From assembly GCA_964437415.1 (NCBI GenBank), contig CAYTGN010000002.1, forward strand, positions 251,827 through 315,826: 64,000 nucleotides of DNA, written 5' to 3'. The notes below the pieces were generated by a model that was not told where the DNA came from, made no database searches, and saw only the letters and a program-made list of their open reading frames with translations. Position 1 is the first letter of the stretch. Each line of letters starts with the position of its first letter. This DNA comes from CADEDV01 sp964437415. GTDB taxonomy: Bacteria > Bacteroidota > Bacteroidia > Chitinophagales > Chitinophagaceae. The translations under genes and the position numbers were made by a program. Positions 50,994 to 59,896 of this stretch are shown one piece after another.

Positions 50994-51254
50994 ATGGACT
51001 TAAAAGAAAAATTTGAACAGGCCGTTGCGGACAGCAAGAACCTTTCTGAAAGACCGGCCAATGATGTGCTGCTTCAATTATACTCGCTGTATAAACAGGC
51101 CTCCGAAGGTGATGTGAATACAGAGCCGCCGTCAAACCCATTTGACTTTGTGGCAAAAGCCAAACATAATGCATGGGAAGCCCTGAAAGGCAAAAGCAAA
51201 GAAGATGCGATGAATGAATATGTGGCGCTGATAGAGAAGCTGAAAGGAAACTAA
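50994..51254 (+). CDS. Acyl-CoA-binding protein
   Basis: 86 residues, the whole protein is one ACBP domain. The signature L-Y-S-L-Y-K-Q-A-S-E-G-D-V-N (about 27-40) and the following KHNAWEALKGKSKEDAMNEY (about 56-75) are clear. It binds long-chain acyl-CoA in the cytoplasm and buffers it. ACBPs are mainly eukaryotic, but are found in a limited set of bacteria including Bacteroidota. It lies 10 bp after a secreted hypothetical gene and overlaps the end of the convergent glycosyltransferase gene by 4 bp. Confidence 0.92.
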   Translation: MDLKEKFEQAVADSKNLSERPANDVLLQLYSLYKQASEGDVNTEPPSNPFDFVAKAKHNAWEALKGKSKEDAMNEYVALIEKLKGN

Positions 51255-52417
51255 GACCGGTTTATTATCTCCTTATACCAATCGCTGAACATTTTGCCAA
51301 TTGTTTCATAGCTGTATTTTGAAACGGTTGTTTCAGCCATTGTGTGGCGGTCAATAACGTTTTGCTGCCGCAAAACCATTTTCATTTTCTCAGCCAGCAA
51401 CCCCGGCTGATGCAGCGGCACAAAATAACCGTTCACTGTATCAGCAACTGTTTCATGAAACACTGGAATATCGCTAGCGATGACTGGTACCCCGCAGGCA
51501 TTTGCTTCAATAATTACGCAGCCGAATGTTTCGTAAGAAGAATAAAGGATCAATGCCGCAGATTTGTTCATCTGCTCTGCTAAAACTGATTGCGCCACTT
51601 CAGGGTGAAAGCTGACTGCATCAGCAAGCCCCAGTGCAGCTGCTTTATTTACGATCTCTTGTTTAACAGACCCAAAAACGGCAAGCCGTGCAGCAGGAAT
51701 ATCTTTTTTAAGCATTTGAAAAGCCTGCAATATTTCAACCGGGTTTTTCAGCTCATCCAACCCGGATATATGAATGAACTGCGGAAAGCCCGGATCAACA
51801 TGAGCAGGAAAAAAGATACTCTTATTTACGACATTCGGAATTACCCTGCACTGAAGCATTGGAAAATGTGTAGCTAACCCTTTTGCAAGCGAAGCCGAAA
51901 CAGCACTGCAACCCGCAGCTTCTTTCATCGTTCTTTTCCAGCCATAACGAATGACTGGTGATTGATGAGCAAATTTATCAGTTGCTTCAGGCAAAAATCC
52001 CGACCAGTGTTCAGACACCACGAATGCTGTCCTCCATTTTCTTTTCATCCATAGGGCCGCCAATCCCGCCTTCATTCCAACATGCACATGAACAATTGCA
52101 GGCACTCCATTCGCATTCACATATTTTTTTATTGCCTGCTTATACAACCGGCTGAACTTTTGTGCCGAATAAAATTTGTTCGCTATTGAAAACAGGCTAC
52201 CGGGAACATGATAATAAATAATTGTTTCAGATAAACGACCGGTATGATTTTCTTCAACCAGCACATCTTTGGTCATATCACCTTTTTCATCCTTTACCAA
52301 ATGAATAACATGAATATCTGTATAAAGGCTTACCGCCTCCGCATGACGTTTGATAAAATCGCCATTGAAAGGAGAAATTTTATTGGGATACCAGCTTGCC
52401 ATCCAGAGTGTTTTCAT
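51251..52417 (-). CDS. Glycosyltransferase family 4 protein
   Basis: 388 residues. GT-B fold: N-terminal half begins MKTLWMASWYPNKISPFNGDFIKRHAEA, typical of this subfamily, then VHVHVGMKAGLAALWMKRKW and VSEHWSGFLP. The donor-binding C-terminal half has the E-x7-E-type motif in ILYSSYETFGCVIIEANACG (about 300-319) and VPVIASDIPVFHE. It adds a sugar from a nucleotide-sugar donor during surface polysaccharide or glycan synthesis. It lies 6 bp after the flippase gene on the same strand, so the two form a pair. Confidence 0.92.
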   Translation of the reverse strand: MKTLWMASWYPNKISPFNGDFIKRHAEAVSLYTDIHVIHLVKDEKGDMTKDVLVEENHTGRLSETIIYYHVPGSLFSIANKFYSAQKFSRLYKQAIKKYVNANGVPAIVHVHVGMKAGLAALWMKRKWRTAFVVSEHWSGFLPEATDKFAHQSPVIRYGWKRTMKEAAGCSAVSASLAKGLATHFPMLQCRVIPNVVNKSIFFPAHVDPGFPQFIHISGLDELKNPVEILQAFQMLKKDIPAARLAVFGSVKQEIVNKAAALGLADAVSFHPEVAQSVLAEQMNKSAALILYSSYETFGCVIIEANACGVPVIASDIPVFHETVADTVNGYFVPLHQPGLLAEKMKMVLRQQNVIDRHTMAETTVSKYSYETIGKMFSDWYKEIINRS

Positions 52418-52423
52418 GCCTGA

Positions 52424-53779
52424 TCATTTATTTCCAACCCGGAAAATATTCCTGATATACTGCCAGTCTTTTTCCCGCCACAGGAAAATATTCTTTACAG
52501 GAATTTTATTTAAATAGCAATATATACTTATGTAATAAATTGCTGTCAGCCCATAGCCAATGCTGCTGGCAATTGCTGCGCCTTTCATTCCCATAGACGG
52601 GATCAGCGCCAGGTCAAGTGTCAGCACTGCTGCTAAACAGATCAATGAACCCACAAAATTGATCCGTAATTTTTTCTGGCCGGCAAACCACGCTGCCAGC
52701 AAGGTAACAATGCAAAAAAGTATAACCCCCGGCAGCAGCAACTGTAAAAGGAATACACTGTTGTTGTATTCATTACCAAAAAGGAAAGGAATCAGAAAGG
52801 GAGCAACCAGCAGAACCACCAAACCAGTTACAATATTCATTAAGTTCATACTTCGTACAAGCGACAGCAGTTTTTCCTCTCCGTAATCAGCAGTCTTTCC
52901 TGCCACAACCGGAAATATGATACCTGCAAATAACAAAGGTATCACCCAGAACATTTGCCCAAGCCTTACAGCCAGTGAATACCAGCCCAGTTCCTCCTCT
53001 CCTTTGTAATAATTGAGCAGCCAATAGTCAACCCTGTATGCCAGAAACTGGATCACATTAATAACAAAACTGAAAACAGAGTAAGAAAAAAATAACCTGA
53101 CATCATTACTCCCGGGCTTCTGCGGCTGAAAAGAATTTTTTGAAATTATATGGTAAGTGGCGGCAAGAAAGAAAGCTTGCAGCATATTGAGCAATACAAA
53201 AACAGCGATATACAGCAACACATCAATTTCTTTGTCGTTTAGAAAAAAAATGAGAAAACATACAAGCATCAGCATATTACTGAGCAGTAATGCCCTGTTG
53301 CTGCGGCTGAAAAGCTTTTGCCCGTGAAGCAAAGCTGTATATTTTTCAGTAAGCGAAAGACTGATCATAAGCAGGATGCCTGCCCACCAATACCGCATAT
53401 CATCAGTATTCAGTAAAAGAAAATGACCGGTAAAGAAATAAGTAGCCATTTCAGCCAACCCAACAGCCAGTATCTGGAACAATACGATCAGCAAAAGAAA
53501 ACTCAACAACTTCCTGGATGACACTCCACCTGATGCTGCATGAAAAGTGAGCCCGGCATCTGCGCCAAAAGCAGAAAGAAGGTTGAATATCCCTGCGTTG
53601 GCAATGAGCAATGACAACAACCCGTAGCCGCTGACACCGGTGAGTCGTGACAAAAGAATATTGATGACAAAAACAACCGCTACATTCAGCAGCCTGTAAA
53701 TAAGATTTTCAGCCAGTAATTTCCCCCCGATCATCCGTTGGCTGTTTGCGGAATTACAATTACGTTTGTCATCATTCAA
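52424..53779 (-). CDS. Polysaccharide flippase (Wzx/MATE-like)
   Basis: 451 residues with about 12-14 transmembrane helices. The N-terminal helix pair (LLAENLIYRLLNVAVVFVINILLSRLTGVSGYGLLSL) is the signature of the oligosaccharide flippase superfamily. It moves lipid-linked oligosaccharide from the inner to the outer leaflet. The next gene in the operon is a GT4 glycosyltransferase, consistent with surface-glycan assembly. ATG 53779 is used here; M16 at 53734 is also possible. It is divergent from the FkbM gene, with 21 bp between the starts I chose. Confidence 0.88.
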   Translation of the reverse strand: MNDDKRNCNSANSQRMIGGKLLAENLIYRLLNVAVVFVINILLSRLTGVSGYGLLSLLIANAGIFNLLSAFGADAGLTFHAASGGVSSRKLLSFLLLIVLFQILAVGLAEMATYFFTGHFLLLNTDDMRYWWAGILLMISLSLTEKYTALLHGQKLFSRSNRALLLSNMLMLVCFLIFFLNDKEIDVLLYIAVFVLLNMLQAFFLAATYHIISKNSFQPQKPGSNDVRLFFSYSVFSFVINVIQFLAYRVDYWLLNYYKGEEELGWYSLAVRLGQMFWVIPLLFAGIIFPVVAGKTADYGEEKLLSLVRSMNLMNIVTGLVVLLVAPFLIPFLFGNEYNNSVFLLQLLLPGVILFCIVTLLAAWFAGQKKLRINFVGSLICLAAVLTLDLALIPSMGMKGAAIASSIGYGLTAIYYISIYCYLNKIPVKNIFLWREKDWQYIRNIFRVGNK

Positions 53780-53800
53780 AAATACAATTTATTCATCCCC

Positions 53801-54655
53801 TTGTATAAAATCATTAACTGGTACACACAAAGGTTTTCTTTTCCCCGCAGGGGTCTTAAATTCTTTATCCGCTTCTTAAAAACCACAGGGCAGATAAAAA
53901 AGATTTTTCGCAAGAAACTTCACAATGGCCTGTTCATGTATGTAAGCCCCGGGGATCATATCCAGCGGCAAATATTCTGGTACGGCTATTATGAAAAAGA
54001 AAGCATTCTTACATGGGAAAGGTTTATAAACGGGCAAACAACCGTATTGGACATTGGCGCCAACATCGGTTATTATTCCCTGGTTGCATCCCCGTTGGCC
54101 GGAAAGATTTATTCATTTGAACCATCAGCGGGCATCCGGGAACTGTTGACAAAAAACATAGCATTTAACAAGTGTAACAATGTCAGCATCCAGCCTTTTG
54201 CAGTGAGTAATACAATCGGACAGGCGAAATTTTACAAGTCTATGCCGGAAAACTCAGGCATGTCAGGTCTTTCAGAGCCGGAAAACTTTTCAGGGAAAAC
54301 AGAAACAGTTTCTGTCATCACCCTCGATGAATGGGCAACACAAAATGATATTCCAAAGATTAGTATCATTAAAGCTGACCTGGAGGGAGCAGAAATGAAT
54401 TTGCTCAGCGGCATGAAAAAAACACTGTCAGCACACCGGCCGGTTTTGTTTTTAGAAGTAAGGAATGAACTGCTTTCTAAATTCGGATACAGGCATACTG
54501 ATATTTTTGATTTTCTGCTAGAGTATGGTTATTCAGGCTATGAGATTATCACACAGGGGCTGTTAAAATCTCTTGATAAACCAATTGAATCAGATCACAT
54601 TGTTTTTTTGCCAAATAATTATTCTTTGCCTGATGGTATTATGATCAAAGAATGA
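53801..54655 (+). CDS. FkbM family methyltransferase
   Basis: 284 residues if translation starts at TTG 53801 (reading M-Y-K-I-I-N-W-Y); a further TTG at 53738 would overlap the divergent flippase start. The SAM-binding motif is VLDIGANIGYYSLVAS (about 83-98), followed by IYSFEPSAGIRELLTKN (about 104-120), VSVITLDEW and IIKADLEGAEMNLLSGM (about 185-205), the FkbM post-motifs. It probably O-methylates a sugar or glycan. Adjacent to, but opposite in strand from, the flippase and glycosyltransferase. The stop abuts the convergent KefC gene (54656). Confidence 0.9.
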   Translation: MYKIINWYTQRFSFPRRGLKFFIRFLKTTGQIKKIFRKKLHNGLFMYVSPGDHIQRQIFWYGYYEKESILTWERFINGQTTVLDIGANIGYYSLVASPLAGKIYSFEPSAGIRELLTKNIAFNKCNNVSIQPFAVSNTIGQAKFYKSMPENSGMSGLSEPENFSGKTETVSVITLDEWATQNDIPKISIIKADLEGAEMNLLSGMKKTLSAHRPVLFLEVRNELLSKFGYRHTDIFDFLLEYGYSGYEIITQGLLKSLDKPIESDHIVFLPNNYSLPDGIMIKE

Positions 54656-56545
54656 TCAAACGGCATTTTGCTTCTTTGCCTCTTCTATCAGGCTATCTTC
54701 ATCCCATCCGGTGTCCTGCCGCAGGTCTTTATCATGCCGGTCTGATTCGAGCAGCCGTTCAATTTCTTCAATGGATTCCCGTGCATTGGCCACATATTCT
54801 TCGGGGTCTTTGATGGAAGCAAGTTTTTTGATGGTAGCTTCATCATGCTTTAAGAATATCCGGGCCATGCGGTGGCTGCTGTGTGAACGGTGCCCCATCA
54901 TTTTCAACACATCGGCCCCCATCCTTAACGAAGTGTCTAACGTTTCCCGGTACACATGCATCATCCCTTCATTCATCAGGTTATACGCATCCACCCGGTT
55001 CAGCGCCCTCGCCATTATGTGCAGGTTCGGAAAATGCTTTTTGATAACGTCAATCATCTCCAGCCGTTTTTCCACATTATCCATTGCCAGCACTATTATC
55101 TTTGCCTGTTCAGCTCCTGCTGCCCGCAGCAGTTCATGACGGGTGGCATCACCATAATACACTTTGAATCCCATTTTGCGGAGAAGGTCCACTCTTTCAG
55201 AATCAATATCAAGGAATGTGGCTTTCACCCCGTTGGCCCGCAAAAGACGGCCAATGGTGCTTCCAAACTGGCCAAATCCGGCAATGATAACGGGGTTTTT
55301 TTCTTCTATCACTTCCGTTTCTCTTTCTTCCTGCTTTTCTTTTACTCCAAAATAAGGTTGTATCAATTTTTCATTCATCAGCATCACTAATGGTGTCAGC
55401 GCCATACTCAGCGCCACCACTGCCATTCCGATATCAATCACATTCTTGGGTAAAACTCCTTCCTGCAGGGCAAAAGAAAAAAGAACAAATCCAAACTCAC
55501 CCATCTGGCTCAGGGCATGGGCAAACACCATGTTCTGATCGAGCCGGAGGTGAAAGAATTTACCCAGCACAAAAAGTATAAGCCCTTTCACCGTCATAAT
55601 AAGCGCAACCAGGCCAAGAATGACAAAAGGTTGTTGCAGCACAAAACCAAAATCAATGGAAGCGCCTACAGCAATGAAGAATAATCCAAGCAACAATCCT
55701 TTAAAGGGCTCAATATCACTTTCCAGTTCATGCCGGTATTCGCTGTTGGCCAGCACCACACCGGCAAGGAAAGTTCCCAATGCGGGGCTAAGCCCCACTT
55801 GTGTCATCAGCAGCGTAATGGCAATGACGAGCAATAGTGCGGTAGCTGTAAAAATTTCACGAAGCCGGGTTTTGGCTACCATCCGCAGCAAAGGTTTTAT
55901 AAGGTAACGACCAGCCACGATGATGGCAGCAACAGATCCCAGAACAAACAATGTTTGCAACCAGCCTGACAAACCATCAACCCAAGTGCTAACAGCATGA
56001 TGATCATCAGAAGTTACTTTGGCTTCAGTAGCAAGCAAAGGCAAAAATGCCAGCATCGGGATAACAGCAATATCCTGGAACAATAACACAGAAAATGAAC
56101 GCTGACCTGCAACTGTCTTCATCAACCCCTTTTCATTCAGCATTTGCAGCACAATGGCTGTTGAGGAAAGAGAAACGATCATTCCCACAGCAAGAGCCTG
56201 TTGCCAGGGTAACCCAAAAAAACTGGCAATAAGCATCCCAATAGCAGTGGTGAGACCCACCTGCAAACCACCGAGCCCTAAAATGGTCTTTCGCATTTTC
56301 CAAAGGAGCTCAGGTTCCAGTTCAAGCCCGATGACGAAAAGCATCATCACCACTCCAAATTCAGCAAAATGCATCAGGTGTTGTCCTTCAGATCCAATAA
56401 AACCGAGTACAGCAGGACCGATGATGACACCTGCCAGCAGGTAGCCGAGAATAGAACCGAGCCCTATTCGCTTGGCGATAGGCACCATCACTACTGCAGA
56501 CGTCAGGTAAACCAAAGCCTGGAAAAAAAATGAGTTTTTATCCAT
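54656..56545 (-). CDS. CPA2 family cation:proton antiporter with TrkA-N domain (KefB/KefC-like)
   Basis: 629 residues. The membrane part (about 1-390) has 12-13 helices, with LGSILGYLLAGVIIGP, GVVMMLFVIGLELEPELLW, ALGTFLAGVVLANSEYRHEL and LSQMGEFGFVLFSFA. The cytoplasmic part starts with the Rossmann RCK-N domain, VIIAGFGQFGSTIGRLLRANG (about 415-435), and ends with an acidic helical tail (about 560-629, EEIERLLESDRHD). It exchanges K+ or Na+ for H+. KefF-like gene 56549 lies 3 bp upstream on the same strand, the same order as enterobacterial kefF-kefC, which supports glutathione/electrophile-gated potassium efflux here as inference. Confidence 0.92.
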   Translation of the reverse strand: MDKNSFFFQALVYLTSAVVMVPIAKRIGLGSILGYLLAGVIIGPAVLGFIGSEGQHLMHFAEFGVVMMLFVIGLELEPELLWKMRKTILGLGGLQVGLTTAIGMLIASFFGLPWQQALAVGMIVSLSSTAIVLQMLNEKGLMKTVAGQRSFSVLLFQDIAVIPMLAFLPLLATEAKVTSDDHHAVSTWVDGLSGWLQTLFVLGSVAAIIVAGRYLIKPLLRMVAKTRLREIFTATALLLVIAITLLMTQVGLSPALGTFLAGVVLANSEYRHELESDIEPFKGLLLGLFFIAVGASIDFGFVLQQPFVILGLVALIMTVKGLILFVLGKFFHLRLDQNMVFAHALSQMGEFGFVLFSFALQEGVLPKNVIDIGMAVVALSMALTPLVMLMNEKLIQPYFGVKEKQEERETEVIEEKNPVIIAGFGQFGSTIGRLLRANGVKATFLDIDSERVDLLRKMGFKVYYGDATRHELLRAAGAEQAKIIVLAMDNVEKRLEMIDVIKKHFPNLHIMARALNRVDAYNLMNEGMMHVYRETLDTSLRMGADVLKMMGHRSHSSHRMARIFLKHDEATIKKLASIKDPEEYVANARESIEEIERLLESDRHDKDLRQDTGWDEDSLIEEAKKQNAV

Positions 56546-56548
56546 ATA

Positions 56549-57163
56549 TCAGGATTGAATCTGTTTGGGAATAGGTGTGATATCATTCAGGTAGGTGACG
56601 GCCTTATATTCAGCCTCACTGATGCGATCATGCGCCAGCGCAATCAGCAGTTGCTGGTATTGCACCGCATGAAGCTCAATATCCGGGTTCTCAAGTTTAT
56701 GAGTACCATGCACCACAAAGGGTGGCAGGTAGTGCATATTGCAAAGTCTTGCCGTTTGCTCAAATGGGGCCAGCAATTGCGGGATAGTGTACCTGTTTCG
56801 TCCGGTTGGCGTATAAGCCTCCTGGCGGCCACCACAGGAAATGGCGTTGAGTATGCGTTTTCCTTCCAGCATTTTTCCCTGCGGCCCATAGGCCCAGTTG
56901 TGCAACAGGACCAGGTCCATCCATTGTTTGATGATGGCGGGACTACTGTACCAGTAAAAAGGATGTTGCCAGATGATGACATCATGGGAAAGCAGCAGCG
57001 CCTGCTCTTTCTCTACATCAATATCCAGGTCAGGATAGGCTTCGTACAGGTCATGAAAAGTGACCAGGCTGGTCCGCATAAGCCGTATTTGTTTCACCAT
57101 CCGGAGATGCACCCTTGATTTTTCAAATGCAGGGTGTGCAAATAAGATCAGGATTTTTGCCAT
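56549..57163 (-). CDS. KefF-like NAD(P)H oxidoreductase
   Basis: 204 residues of flavodoxin-like fold. FMN-binding start ILILFAHPAFEKSRVHLRMV (4-23), then HDLYEAYPDLDIDVEKEQALLLSHDVIIWQHPFYWYSSPAIIKQWMDL (about 36-83; written as motif region only), and the NAYGPQGKMLEGKRI-like segment (about 91-104). KefF-type proteins are ancillary soluble subunits of Kef antiporters and have quinone reductase activity. Three bp separate its stop from the antiporter start at 56545, so the two are translationally coupled. First gene of the pair. Flavin use is inferred from the fold. Confidence 0.9.
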   Translation of the reverse strand: MAKILILFAHPAFEKSRVHLRMVKQIRLMRTSLVTFHDLYEAYPDLDIDVEKEQALLLSHDVIIWQHPFYWYSSPAIIKQWMDLVLLHNWAYGPQGKMLEGKRILNAISCGGRQEAYTPTGRNRYTIPQLLAPFEQTARLCNMHYLPPFVVHGTHKLENPDIELHAVQYQQLLIALAHDRISEAEYKAVTYLNDITPIPKQIQS

Positions 57164-57222
57164 ACGGAAAATTACGGCAATACACCGAATTAGCAGGTCA
57201 TGTTATCCAAAAAATAATGACA

Positions 57223-57654
57223 TCAGGCAGGAATAAGCCGCAGAAAATTCTTCCTGTTGAAATAATACCAGAAAAGAAAAAATAATATCGGTGCAAAACT
57301 GAACAATTTAAGCAAAAAGAAACCGGTAGCAAATCCCAGCAGGTAGAAGAGAGCAAGGAAAAGAAACCCTCCCAGCAATTGCAGATCGCTGATGGCGCAA
57401 ACCAGCCTGAGGTTATAATAACTGGGACGTTCAAAACGAAGTTCAAGCGGTTTGCTGATATGAAAACCGTCTGTCACCACCACTTCGGAATGATCGTCAT
57501 TCAAGGCGATCACTACAGGTTTACTGTCCGGCAAAGAATAGATTTGTTTGTTGTTCACCACCACCCTCACTGATAAAAAACTCAACAAGGCCTGGTTGGT
57601 TCTTTTAATGACGATATAATAGGGAGCAGGTATAGCTAAATGATTGATGAACAT
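57223..57654 (-). CDS. Hypothetical membrane protein, 143 residues
   Basis: From ATG 57654, 47 bp after the end of tpiA on the same strand; a longer frame to 57786 overlaps tpiA and is rejected. Residues about 1-70 are soluble, beta-rich (YYIVIKRTNQALLSFLSVRVVVNN, DGFHISKPLELRF). Residues about 88-130 are hydrophobic, with one or two membrane helices (LLGGFLFLALFYLLGFATGFFLL and FAPILFFLFWYYF), and the end is basic. I recognise no family. It probably sits in the inner membrane. Possibly co-transcribed with tpiA; function unknown. Confidence 0.65.
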   Translation of the reverse strand: MFINHLAIPAPYYIVIKRTNQALLSFLSVRVVVNNKQIYSLPDSKPVVIALNDDHSEVVVTDGFHISKPLELRFERPSYYNLRLVCAISDLQLLGGFLFLALFYLLGFATGFFLLKLFSFAPILFFLFWYYFNRKNFLRLIPA

Positions 57655-57701
57655 CAGGATCGCTGCACCACGACAGACCTGCGCAAATTTGGGAGACTGA
57701 A

Positions 57702-58463
57702 CTACTTCAAAGCCCTGATGATCTCTGTAAATTCCGTAGCAACCAGCGAAGCCCCGCCGACAAGTCCTCCATCCACATCGGTACAACTGAACAACTCCCT
57801 TGCATTACCGGCTTTTACACTTCCTCCATATAGGATAGATATTTCATCCGCCGTATGCTGTCCGTATTGTGCTGCCAATACAGAACGAAGATGTGCATGC
57901 ATTTCTTGTGCCTGCCCTGAAGTTGCCGTTTTGCCTGTGCCAATAGCCCAGATAGGTTCATAGGCAATAATGATATCCTTGACTTCACGGGCAGATAACC
58001 GGAACAGGGATTCTTTAAGTTGTGCAGCCACAAAATCATTTTGTTTTCCGGATTCACGGATGTCCAGCGATTCGCCACAGCAGAAAATGGGTGTGATCTT
58101 ATTGTCGAGACAAAGGTTCACCTTGTCGGCCAGTATGGCATTGGTTTCACTGAAGTATTCCCTTCTTTCGCTGTGCCCGACAACACAGTAAGGGACACCG
58201 ATAGAATGCAACATTTCGGCAGACACCTCGCCTGTATAGGCGCCGGATAATTTGTGATAACAATTTTGTGCAGCGGCAAAATAATTGTTTTCCTCATCCA
58301 CTTCGCTTCTTGTCATGATCAGGTAAGGAAATGGTACAGCAAAGATCACCTGCTGGTGTGCCTGCAGGGGAATGCCTGCGCCGAGGATATCATCCAATAG
58401 TTTTTCTCCATCCTGGAAAGTGAGGTTCATCTTCCAGTTTGCTGCTGCGATCTGTCTTCTCAT
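57702..58463 (-). CDS. tpiA: Triose-phosphate isomerase
   Basis: 253 residues, normal length. Interconverts glyceraldehyde 3-phosphate and dihydroxyacetone phosphate in glycolysis and gluconeogenesis. Catalytic residues are visible: Asn and Lys in AAANWKMNLTF (6-16), His in GHSERREYFSE (about 97-107), and the general base Glu in AYEPIWAIGTGKTA (about 169-182); the phosphate loop GGSVKAGNARELF and GGLVGGASL follow. It lies 49 bp after the GlmU-like gene on the same strand. Confidence 0.97.
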   Translation of the reverse strand: MRRQIAAANWKMNLTFQDGEKLLDDILGAGIPLQAHQQVIFAVPFPYLIMTRSEVDEENNYFAAAQNCYHKLSGAYTGEVSAEMLHSIGVPYCVVGHSERREYFSETNAILADKVNLCLDNKITPIFCCGESLDIRESGKQNDFVAAQLKESLFRLSAREVKDIIIAYEPIWAIGTGKTATSGQAQEMHAHLRSVLAAQYGQHTADEISILYGGSVKAGNARELFSCTDVDGGLVGGASLVATEFTEIIRALK

Positions 58464-58512
58464 CGGTTGGTTTTATCGTTTGCAATACAAACCGTTTTTC
58501 CGGTCTGCTATT

Positions 58513-59694
58513 TTAAAAGTGATCAAAGATATATTTCAAAATGCTTTTTTCATTTTCCGAGATACGTTTTCCTTTCAATTGTTTCCAGTCATCAATATCT
58601 GTGATGGCCTTTTCCAGTTCGTAACGCTTCACTCCTTCGCTACCCCATGAAAAAGAAGGGATATGTTTGGGTGTGAGCCCGATCCCAAACACATTGCAGC
58701 CAACACCGATCACGGTTCCGCTGTTGATGGACGTATTTACGGCCGTTCTCGAATAATCACCCATTATCACCCCGCACTTCAAACCTGCATTCATTTCTCC
58801 TTTTGCTGTCCACACCCGGATGATGCTCGCATTATTCTTCAGGTTTGAATTGCTGGTGCCAGCCCCCAGGTTGCACCACTCGCCTATCACCGAATCGCCA
58901 AGATAACCATCATGGGCTTTGTTGGAATAGCCAAACATAACACTATTCTTTATTTCCCCTCCCGCCACACAATAAGGTCCCAGCGTAGTGGCTCCGTAAA
59001 CCTTTGCTCCCATTTTCAGACAGGCGCCTTCTCCCATGGCAAATGGCCCGCGGATGATGGCACCTTCCATCACTTCTGCTTTTTTACCAATATAAACAGG
59101 CCCGGTGGAAGCATTGATGATACAATGTTCCACCTTAGCTCCTTTTTCGATAAAAACCTGTGAAGGCTTAGTGAATTGATTGGTTTTTGAAAGCGGGGCC
59201 GATTTTCTTTTCCTTGTCAGTAATTCAAAATCATTGCGGATGGCGAGGTCATTCAGTTGAAAAATATCCCATGGATATTGGATGGTTATTACCTCACTGT
59301 CAAAAGCAACGGCCCTGGTCACTTTTATCTTGTGTTTTTCCCTGATCTGTTTTTTGGTAAAGCGGAATATAATGCCTGAGCCGCCATTCACTGAAATAAA
59401 TTCCCCATCCCTGAGCCGGCGTACCGCTTTTACAAGGGCCACCGATGGCAGCACATTGCCATGTATCATCAGGCAATAATTATTTTCTTCGGCTGCTTCA
59501 TACACATGCACCGACCGGTCCAGGTCTTTGTAATCATCTTCCTTGCGGTCAAAAGAAGGAAGGCCGAGCATGAGTTCCCATTTCTCCCGTATGGTAAGAA
59601 TGCCCACCCGTATGTCCTGCATCTGCCTTGTCAACGTGAAGGGATGCAGGTTTTCCGGCTGACAAAATTCTTCTGTAAAGATGATCTTGTTCAT
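58513..59694 (-). CDS. GlmU-like putative sugar nucleotidyltransferase
   Basis: 393 residues from ATG 59694 (MNKIIFTEEFCQPENLHPFTL), chosen because 45 upstream residues (to 59829) are hydrophobic and not family-like. The N-terminal half (about 1-190) is a degenerate nucleotidyltransferase-type domain (LTIREKWELMLG, YLMIHGNVLPS-like, ISVNGGSGIIFRF) without the usual G-x-G-T-R loop. The C-terminal half has left-handed beta-helix hexapeptide repeats (GPVYIGKKAEVMEGAIIRGPFAMGEGACLKMGAK written over about 213-250) and GYLGDSVIGEWCNLGAGTSNSN. In Bacteroidota this family is annotated 'GlmU family protein'; role in sugar-nucleotide metabolism is inferred. Upstream of tpiA. Confidence 0.82.
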   Translation of the reverse strand: MNKIIFTEEFCQPENLHPFTLTRQMQDIRVGILTIREKWELMLGLPSFDRKEDDYKDLDRSVHVYEAAEENNYCLMIHGNVLPSVALVKAVRRLRDGEFISVNGGSGIIFRFTKKQIREKHKIKVTRAVAFDSEVITIQYPWDIFQLNDLAIRNDFELLTRKRKSAPLSKTNQFTKPSQVFIEKGAKVEHCIINASTGPVYIGKKAEVMEGAIIRGPFAMGEGACLKMGAKVYGATTLGPYCVAGGEIKNSVMFGYSNKAHDGYLGDSVIGEWCNLGAGTSNSNLKNNASIIRVWTAKGEMNAGLKCGVIMGDYSRTAVNTSINSGTVIGVGCNVFGIGLTPKHIPSFSWGSEGVKRYELEKAITDIDDWKQLKGKRISENEKSILKYIFDHF

Positions 59695-59824
59695 GCTGCA
59701 AGGTGTCATCAAAAATAAGGAAAGATTGTGTTGAAGCAGATTCAAAAGAATTATCATGTAAGCACGGTTAATGAAAAGTGGAAACACGAAAATTCCTGGA
59801 CAACTTAGCATTGTACCCACCCTG

Positions 59825-59849
59825 CACAAACCTGCAGGAATTGTTTGTG
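59825..59849. promoter_or_regulatory. Inverted repeat in divergent region
   Basis: CACAAAC (59825-59831) and GTTTGTG (59843-59849) are perfect arms around an 11-base loop that itself contains CCTGCAGG. It lies between the leftward GlmU-like gene and the rightward GH10-like gene. A regulatory role is possible. Confidence 0.3.
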
Positions 59850-59896
59850 TTTTACACTACATTTAGTCATCTTTTTCTTACACAAAGTTTTGACAT

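Noticed and set aside
53738..53800. TTG start for the FkbM gene overlapping the flippase start
   Set aside because: The next in-frame TTG at 53801 begins a family-like N-terminus and avoids the overlap.
54656..57163. Assigning the Kef pair to a known glutathione-gated system with certainty
   Set aside because: Gene order and motifs fit KefF/KefC, but no glutathione-binding residues were checked, so it stays a likeness.
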